DNA from: Vittaforma corneae ATCC 50505
Taxonomy: Eukaryota > Microsporidia > Nosematidae
NCBI RefSeq assembly: GCF_000231115.1
Contig: NW_006889835.1
Location: 123,459 to 187,458 of the forward strand
Direction of reading: 5' to 3'
Length of the DNA stretch: 64,000 nucleotides
Shown: one piece after another, positions 58,868 through 64,000 of the stretch
How the letters are laid out: every line of letters starts with the position of its first letter
Position numbering within the stretch: the first letter of the stretch is position 1
Program-made: the position numbers and the translations under genes
Notes under the pieces: generated by a model
What the model was told of the DNA's origin: nothing
Database searches by the model: none
Seen by the model: only the letters and a program-made list of their open reading frames with translations

Positions 58868-59111
58868 ACGTTTTAAAAATCAGTGTTTTACCAAAGAAAG
58901 AAAATATTAAGAGCAACAGCTCATTTAGTTGAAAAACGGAAATATCCACATTTGTCTTTGATGTCCAAGAGACTGTAAATGATGTACAAGAATATACTAG
59001 ACTAACTGCTTCGAGAGACCTTTGTATTTGTTCTTCATCTAACAGGTATGGCAAAACAGGAGATGCAGACAACAAAAATTCAGCTACAAAGAAGAGAATG
59101 CCGTAGCGCAT
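58857..59111 (-). CDS. Doubtful small membrane protein
   Basis: 84 residues from the ATG at 59111, with hydrophobic segments at the N-terminus (ILFFVAEFLLSA) and C-terminus (LLLLIFSFFG). It overlaps the end of the secreted protein gene on the other strand. No start signal or family match. Confidence 0.25.
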   Translation of the reverse strand: MRYGILFFVAEFLLSASPVLPYLLDEEQIQRSLEAVSLVYSCTSFTVSWTSKTNVDISVFQLNELLLLIFSFFGKTLIFKTFIG

Positions 59112-59642
59112 GAATAATACATCAGAAATGCATTCGGCCACCTCTTCAGCATGGATGTACAAATAGTGAGCTATTTAACGACCATGGTATAATGACTAAT
59201 ATAATAAAACTTATAACCTTTTGCAACCAACGAAAATAACAACAAACTGGTCGCGGAAGAACTAACGGCTTCTGATAACCGGCATATAAACGTGTATACA
59301 TTCATTAATTACAACCATGCTGTTTCGGCTTAACTAAAATCTTTAATTCTGCAAGCTTAAAGCATACTCTTGGCCCAAATTTTTGATTTAATGGAGAGTC
59401 TAGCTTTGTAATTGTAAGGGTCTACAAATGGTCTCTAAGTCCTTACTTAAACCACAATGCAAGCTTTGGGCCAGGAACAAACTCTGAAGGAAGGACTTTC
59501 CAATGCCATTATTTTCGCTTATATCTGTCATTTGAATGAATAGTAATGTAAAATACAGCTTGATTGATAGGCATTATTAAAGAACATAACAATAATTGTG
59601 ACCAGTTTCAATACCAAAGATTTATTTGTTGCCACTCTAAAG
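58868..59642. other. Region with a 9-bp inverted repeat, no clear gene
   Basis: Besides the doubtful frame above, TGGCCCAAA (59371-59379) and TTTGGGCCA (59465-59473) form an inverted repeat with an 85-base loop, and TGCAAGCTT occurs beside both arms. This could be a structured RNA or a remnant element. Confidence 0.35.
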
Positions 59643-61928
59643 TTAGAACACTACTCTTGTGTTTTTGAACTTACTCCTAATTGTTTTATGCAACGTACTA
59701 TCAATTTGACAGCGTCTTAGATCCAATACAACAAGAGTATCGGTCAAGCTCCCAAAATCAAATTCTGATGTCAGTCTTCGTCTAATCTCCAGATTGTATC
59801 CAATATTTAGCCTTTCTAGCATTTTGAGGTTTTTAGTGGCCTTTAATATATCAGCATCTAAATCACAGCACCTCATTTTTAGTTCAATGAGAGTACTCTC
59901 CAAATTTTCAAAATCAAAGCCAGGTGTTATAAATCGCCCAATGCCCAAGTTCCAGCAAATATCTAATCTTTTTAACTTCTTAAGCTTGAAAATAGCTCTC
60001 AATCCATAAATACTTAAACTACAGCGCTCTGCCTTTAACTCAATAAGGGTATTTGCTAGGTTTCCAAAATCAAAGCCCAGGCCCATTTCTTGTCCAATAT
60101 TTTGATTAAAAGAAATGTCTAGCTTTTCTAGCTTATCCAGCTTACAGACAGCCTTCAATGCATCTAAGTTTAAGCCACAGCACAACAGTTTCAACTCAGT
60201 AAGGGTACTTCTTATATTAGCAAAGTCAAAATTTGAAGTCATATCCTGTCCAAGGAATACGTTCCAACAAACATCCAGCTTTTCTAGCTTCTTAAGCATA
60301 CAAATAGCCTTCAGCCCATTTAAGCTTAAGTTACAACCATCGACTTTTAGTTCAACGAGAGTATTTCTTATATTGTCGAAGTGAAAATCCGATGATATGC
60401 CATATCCAAGCATTTTATTATAGCCAATATCTAACGATTTTAGATTTTCAAGCTTACAAATAGCCTTCAGCCCATCCAAGTTTAGGTCACATTCCATTGC
60501 TTTTAATTCAACAAGAGTACCTTTCAAATTACCAACGTCAAAATTTGATAGCATAGCCCATCCAATAGAATAATTCATGTTGATATTCAACCTTTCTAGT
60601 TTCTCAAGCCTGCAAATAGCACTTAAAGTATTGAAACTCAAGCCACATTTCATTAAGTTCAGCTCAACAAGAGTGCCTTTCAGGTTGCCAAAATCAACCT
60701 CTGAAACCTTACTGTTCTCAATTTTACTATTTCTACTGAGATTTAGCTTTTCTAGTTTCTCAAGCTTGCAAATAGCACTTAAAGCATTCGAATTCAAATC
60801 ACATTTCATTAAGTCCAGCTCAACAAGAGTGCCTTTCAGGTTGCCAAGATCAAATTCAGACGTTATTCTTTCTCCAATTTCATCATTAAAGCTAGCATCT
60901 AGCCTTGACAGTTGCTTAAATGTACATATTTTCTTAAGCCAATCTAAATTAATATTACAATCGCGCATCGTCAGCTCAGTAAGGCTTCTTCTTAAGTTGC
61001 AGAAGTCGAGACTATTAGGATTCACTCTTCCTATTTCTCCGTTTTGGCTCAGATTTAACTTCTCTAATTTTTTACAATCACAGATTGATTTCATCCATTC
61101 TATGTCTAGTCTGCAAAAATTCATGTCAAGGTCTTTAAGCGTATTTTTCAAATTTCCAAATATGATCTTCTTGTTTTCTGGCTTTGTTGAGCCTATCCTG
61201 GGATTTTCCGAAACATCCAAGATTTCCAAATGTCTAAATTTCGATACAATCATTCTAAAATTGTTAAAGTCCAACTGGCAACTTCTCATCCTCAGCCCCT
61301 GGAATTTAGCTCCTGGTATTTCGAAATTAAACTCATCACTGTAAAGCATTACTGATAAATCGTTGTATGAAATATCCATGTAAGATAGCTTTGGCATCTT
61401 CATTAGCTTTATTAGCTGATTCAGGTAGATTTGGCCCATGCCTCTAAAAATTATTTTCTCCATTCTTTCCCTTAAAACTCTAAGGTCTTTATTTTTGAGG
61501 ACTAAATGGGGATTATACGACACATTTAACATTTTTAAGTTCTTCATACACGCTATCGCTTTGATTGGAAGTCTTTTTAAGCACATGTTTGAAAGGTCGA
61601 GTGATTTACATTCTTCAGTGATGAACCCCAAGTGTTGATAGACGTCATAAAAGTTTACATCAGCACTTTGTGAGCATTGAGTTCTTAAATCTATCTGCCC
61701 CTTTGAAGCCAATGCGTTTGCCACTATTATAAAATCCGGCAAGATTATTTCTTGTAATGAAACGGGAGTTTTTGAACTATCTTCAGATCCATAGATTTCC
61801 AAATTTGACATCTTCATTCCTTTCAATGAGACGGCACAATCCGATCTGTCTTCATTACTTCGCTTAGTGTTTTCTACCAACACTGAATGTAATATCCCAA
61901 TAATATTGGTGACTCTATCGATCTTCAT
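59643..61928 (-). CDS. Leucine-rich-repeat protein with 52-residue tandem repeats
   Basis: 761 residues. After an LRR-like N-terminal part (LDLSNMCLKRLPIKAIACMK, LKMLNVSYNP) come nine tandem repeats of exactly 52 residues to the C-terminus, consensus GNLxxTLxELxxxxCxLxxxxLKAICKLxKLExLxIxxNxxIGxxxxSxFDF. Each repeat is two LRR turns. They are close enough in sequence to imply recent duplication. LRR proteins are an expanded, fast-evolving family in several microsporidia, some secreted. Here the N-terminus (NIIGILHSVLVEN) is only weakly signal-like, so location is uncertain. The ATG lies two bases after CCC. Confidence 0.88.
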   Translation of the reverse strand: MKIDRVTNIIGILHSVLVENTKRSNEDRSDCAVSLKGMKMSNLEIYGSEDSSKTPVSLQEIILPDFIIVANALASKGQIDLRTQCSQSADVNFYDVYQHLGFITEECKSLDLSNMCLKRLPIKAIACMKNLKMLNVSYNPHLVLKNKDLRVLRERMEKIIFRGMGQIYLNQLIKLMKMPKLSYMDISYNDLSVMLYSDEFNFEIPGAKFQGLRMRSCQLDFNNFRMIVSKFRHLEILDVSENPRIGSTKPENKKIIFGNLKNTLKDLDMNFCRLDIEWMKSICDCKKLEKLNLSQNGEIGRVNPNSLDFCNLRRSLTELTMRDCNINLDWLKKICTFKQLSRLDASFNDEIGERITSEFDLGNLKGTLVELDLMKCDLNSNALSAICKLEKLEKLNLSRNSKIENSKVSEVDFGNLKGTLVELNLMKCGLSFNTLSAICRLEKLERLNINMNYSIGWAMLSNFDVGNLKGTLVELKAMECDLNLDGLKAICKLENLKSLDIGYNKMLGYGISSDFHFDNIRNTLVELKVDGCNLSLNGLKAICMLKKLEKLDVCWNVFLGQDMTSNFDFANIRSTLTELKLLCCGLNLDALKAVCKLDKLEKLDISFNQNIGQEMGLGFDFGNLANTLIELKAERCSLSIYGLRAIFKLKKLKRLDICWNLGIGRFITPGFDFENLESTLIELKMRCCDLDADILKATKNLKMLERLNIGYNLEIRRRLTSEFDFGSLTDTLVVLDLRRCQIDSTLHKTIRSKFKNTRVVF
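59663..61287 (-). repeat. Tandem 156-bp coding repeats
   Basis: About nine units of 52 codons each within the LRR gene, plus a partial first and last unit. Boundaries are approximate. Confidence 0.7.
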
Positions 61929-62301
61929 TAGGGTAGCGGAAAACTTTGCTAAAATATCTTTATCACATTATTAATGCTTAACAGGCTTAAACCAGTAAAG
62001 ATATACAAGAATAAGGTATAATTTAAATATTTCAACACACAGAAAAGTAAGATTATTTAAGCATATCAACAACTATGACTGCCATTCTAGATTAGAATAT
62101 GTAGCAAAAACTCATTGTAGAGGAAAGATACTTACACCAACTGGAATGTTTGAGTGTAAACAATATAAGCACTTTGATACTCGCTTGTTCATAAGAAAAC
62201 GAAGCGCCTTCTAGCATTTCATTCAATTCAACATCAGTCTATATTTTGACCAGTCTTTCTACTTACAAGTCTAAACCTTTCCATATCTGCCTTTTTCATT
62301 G
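61929..62301. other. Intergenic spacer
   Basis: AT-rich divergent promoter region. The CCC start signal of the LRR gene is at 61931-61933. No other feature recognised. Confidence 0.5.
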
Positions 62302-63117
62302 ATGGTTAAAATTTTTATTCTTGACTCAACCATGTTTCAAAAAGTTTTACTCAACAAGTTGAATTTGATTTTGATAGAAACCGTGTTATGTTCTAACGGT
62401 TCAGAAGGCAGCTCAGTACAATACAGCATCACTTCAAACCATCAATTTAATGGTACAATTGGTTATAATGGCGGGGAGATTCAGCAACGTGAAATGAATC
62501 CTAGCACTGAAAATACTTCATACACATCTGACCCGTTTGAACCTGATATTTCTAATGGAACTAATGATAATGAGCAGGATTGTTTGATAGAGCCTGATGA
62601 TCTATCTTCAGGTGTTACTTCAATACTTCAGGAAATACGATGGGACGAAATTAAGGATATTGTGAGAAGGGACGTTGATTCTGCATATATTGCAAATGCT
62701 CATTTTGATCTTGAAAAAAGCATAAAATCTCTAGAATACATTGATGCGATCTTTAAAACGATTTGTACTGGTGGTAATATTTGCTTTTATAAAGATTCGA
62801 TCGATCATATCTTTTTTGCAATGTATATTGAACTGGCTAGAATTGGCTATTATTTTCAAATTTCTGAGGATGCAGTTGGATGTGATCTTGATAGCGTGTA
62901 TACGGGATTGAGCTATAATAAGTTGTTTTTTCATATTGGCATGACCATTTCCTTCTTGAAAAATCACTTGGCTTTTAACCATGGTAATGATCCATCCTTT
63001 TGTATTGACACTGAGATATGGAAGGGTTTGATGCACTTAGGACTGCATCTGTATAGTAAAGAATATTTGAAGAAAGATCAACAACTGATTAGCTTTTCTG
63101 ATCAAATAAGTATGTGA
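62302..63117 (+). CDS. Probable secreted protein, unrecognised
   Basis: 271 residues from the ATG at 62302. A second ATG at 62332 gives a typical signal peptide (MFQKVLLNKLNLILIETVLCSNG) and may be the true start. Residues 40-90 are disordered (Asn/Ser/Thr), the rest is helical with LARIGYYFQISED and MHLGLHLYSKEYL. I know no family. It sits between the LRR gene and the DDWxLLP-repeat gene, all plausibly host-facing. Confidence 0.55.
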   Translation: MVKIFILDSTMFQKVLLNKLNLILIETVLCSNGSEGSSVQYSITSNHQFNGTIGYNGGEIQQREMNPSTENTSYTSDPFEPDISNGTNDNEQDCLIEPDDLSSGVTSILQEIRWDEIKDIVRRDVDSAYIANAHFDLEKSIKSLEYIDAIFKTICTGGNICFYKDSIDHIFFAMYIELARIGYYFQISEDAVGCDLDSVYTGLSYNKLFFHIGMTISFLKNHLAFNHGNDPSFCIDTEIWKGLMHLGLHLYSKEYLKKDQQLISFSDQISM

Positions 63118-63235
63118 TTAAAGCTGTATGTTTATCAAGTATTATCTTCTATAACAAAGCATTTCCTTTAATGCAGATTACCACAGCCATTATCTTTTTA
63201 ACCTATAACGTTATTGACGTTTTGAAAATTTTGAC

Positions 63236-63250
63236 AAAAATTTTTACCCC
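63236..63250 (+). promoter_or_regulatory. AAAAATTTTT plus CCCC start signal
   Basis: AAAAATTTTT at 63236-63245 and CCCC at 63247-63250, seven bases before the ATG at 63258. Confidence 0.6.
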
Positions 63251-63257
63251 TATTTAG

Positions 63258-64000
63258 ATGAGAAAAACTATGAAGGATAAAATGTTGAAGCTAATGTTAG
63301 TAATTGTAGGACTGGTAAATAGTTTGACATACAATAGGACTATCGACCCATGCCCAACAGTTCAAGAGCCAGAACTGGATATAAAGAGCCATACTGGAAA
63401 TTTTTCTGATAAAGCTGAATCGACTTCAACGGATGATGACTGGATTTTATTGCCCAGAAATTTATCTGAAGTACCAACAATTAAATCCTATGACCCCATG
63501 AATCAAATTAAGGATTTAAAAGCCTCTGAAAGCCAAAAGCTAGTTGAAAGTCAACAGTCTATCAACACATCTGAGCATGAATCTATCAAGAAGTCTGGAA
63601 CATCCGATGAGGATGGGTCTACTGCAATGGATGACTGGTGCATTATAAACAAGAATCTATCAGGGCTACCTGAAATAGAATCTTCCACTTTAGAAGATCA
63701 AGAAGATTCAAATGACAGCGAATCTACTTCGATAAATGATTGGACTCTTTTACCTGAAAATATGTCTGATGTATCAACAATTGAGTCTTATGATCCTGAA
63801 GCACCAACTAAATCAGCCAGGGAGACTGATTTGAACTTTGACTTTATTGAGAGTACGATTAGGTCTAGATCGTTAAAATATGAGCCGCTCCACCCTGGGC
63901 GTCTAGTCTATCTTCTTAATCAGATATTCGATGCATTGCCACTCGGTCGTAAGAACCGTGTGTTGCCGCTTAAAGATACTGTCCTTGGTATTTTCAGAAT
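63258..64000 (+). CDS. Secreted protein with three DDWxLLP repeats, 3' end outside the window
   Basis: Open from the ATG to the window edge, 247 codons. A signal peptide (KLMLVIVGLVNS, residues 10-22) is followed by a disordered acidic Ser/Thr-rich region with three copies of a motif of about 22 residues, consensus DDWxLLPxNLSxVxTIxSYDP, at 59-80, 125-143 (degenerate) and 160-180. After residue 195 the character changes to LKYEPLHPGRLVYLLNQIFD, probably the start of a folded part. No known family. The start signal is complete (AAAAATTTTT, CCCC, ATG). Confidence 0.65.
   Translation, partial: MRKTMKDKMLKLMLVIVGLVNSLTYNRTIDPCPTVQEPELDIKSHTGNFSDKAESTSTDDDWILLPRNLSEVPTIKSYDPMNQIKDLKASESQKLVESQQSINTSEHESIKKSGTSDEDGSTAMDDWCIINKNLSGLPEIESSTLEDQEDSNDSESTSINDWTLLPENMSDVSTIESYDPEAPTKSARETDLNFDFIESTIRSRSLKYEPLHPGRLVYLLNQIFDALPLGRKNRVLPLKDTVLGIFR

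Noticed and set aside
1..64000. CRISPR arrays, insertion sequences, bacterial ribosome-binding sites or operons
   Set aside because: No regularly spaced repeats, transposase or bacterial gene order; all genes are eukaryotic.
1..64000. Spliceosomal introns to explain frame breaks
   Set aside because: The breaks are single-base shifts at short runs with protein sequence continuous on both sides, and no GTAAGT-type donor is needed.

Overview
This window reads as nuclear DNA of a microsporidian. It is AT-rich and gene-dense, I see no introns, and the spacers are usually 100-300 bases. Many proteins are shortened versions of fungal or animal ones (SUMO E1 subunit Aos1 of 162 aa, Cdc37 of 189 aa, uL10 without its tail). 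Most start codons have a CCC/CCCC block a few bases upstream, often preceded by an AAAATTTT block, which is the known start signal of microsporidian genes. A very large RNA-dependent RNA polymerase places it in one of the RNAi-retaining lineages rather than Encephalitozoon. The species cannot be named from this sequence.

Layout. 0-21.8 kb: mostly housekeeping genes: Rna14, a small kinetochore-like protein (frameshifted), the RdRP, a PCNA-fold clamp, an Sfp1-like zinc-finger protein, a sugar transporter, eL24, a secreted pseudo-nuclease, tRNA-Leu(CAG) abutting a Kti12-like gene, an alpha/beta hydrolase, tRNA-Asp(GTC), Pus10, a HAD nucleotidase and Fcp1. 22-30.2 kb: a block of large, unrecognised, helix-rich proteins, several with signal peptides and C-terminal membrane anchors. 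One carries PTAP, PPxY and LYPxL motifs together, the three classical ESCRT/Nedd4 'late-domain' motifs. 30.4-57.9 kb: dense housekeeping: cullin, Doa1, Cdc37, a RbAp48/Hat2 protein, a DnaJ under a perfect heat-shock element, Npl4, Mis12/Mtw1, Bud32, uL10, Smc4 (two frameshifts), RNase P RNA, Aos1, MetRS, an Arp8-like protein (two frameshifts), SUMO, Paf1, Sof1 (one frameshift), a p24 cargo receptor and a TRAPP subunit. 58-64 kb: secreted or repeat-rich proteins, including a 52-residue-repeat LRR protein and a partial protein with three copies of a DDWxLLP motif.

How the parts connect. tRNA maturation is well represented (two tRNA genes, RNase P RNA, Pus10, Bud32 of KEOPS, a Kti12 relative). 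So is ubiquitin/SUMO/Cdc48 biology (cullin, Doa1, Npl4, SUMO, Aos1), chaperones (DnaJ, Cdc37, heat-shock element) and chromosome segregation (Smc4, Mis12, a Spc24/25/Csm1-like protein). The two accessory blocks (22-30 kb and 58-64 kb) look like host-facing, lineage-specific material.

Quality note. Six of the seven frame breaks are repaired by one added base and one by one removed base; all but one of them (the GCTTAG site in Smc4) lie in homopolymer runs. Because essential genes such as Smc4 and Sof1 are hit, consensus indels are the most likely cause, and gene models should be merged accordingly. Several open frames only begin at TTG or GTG; I place their starts at the ATG next to the CCC block where there is one.
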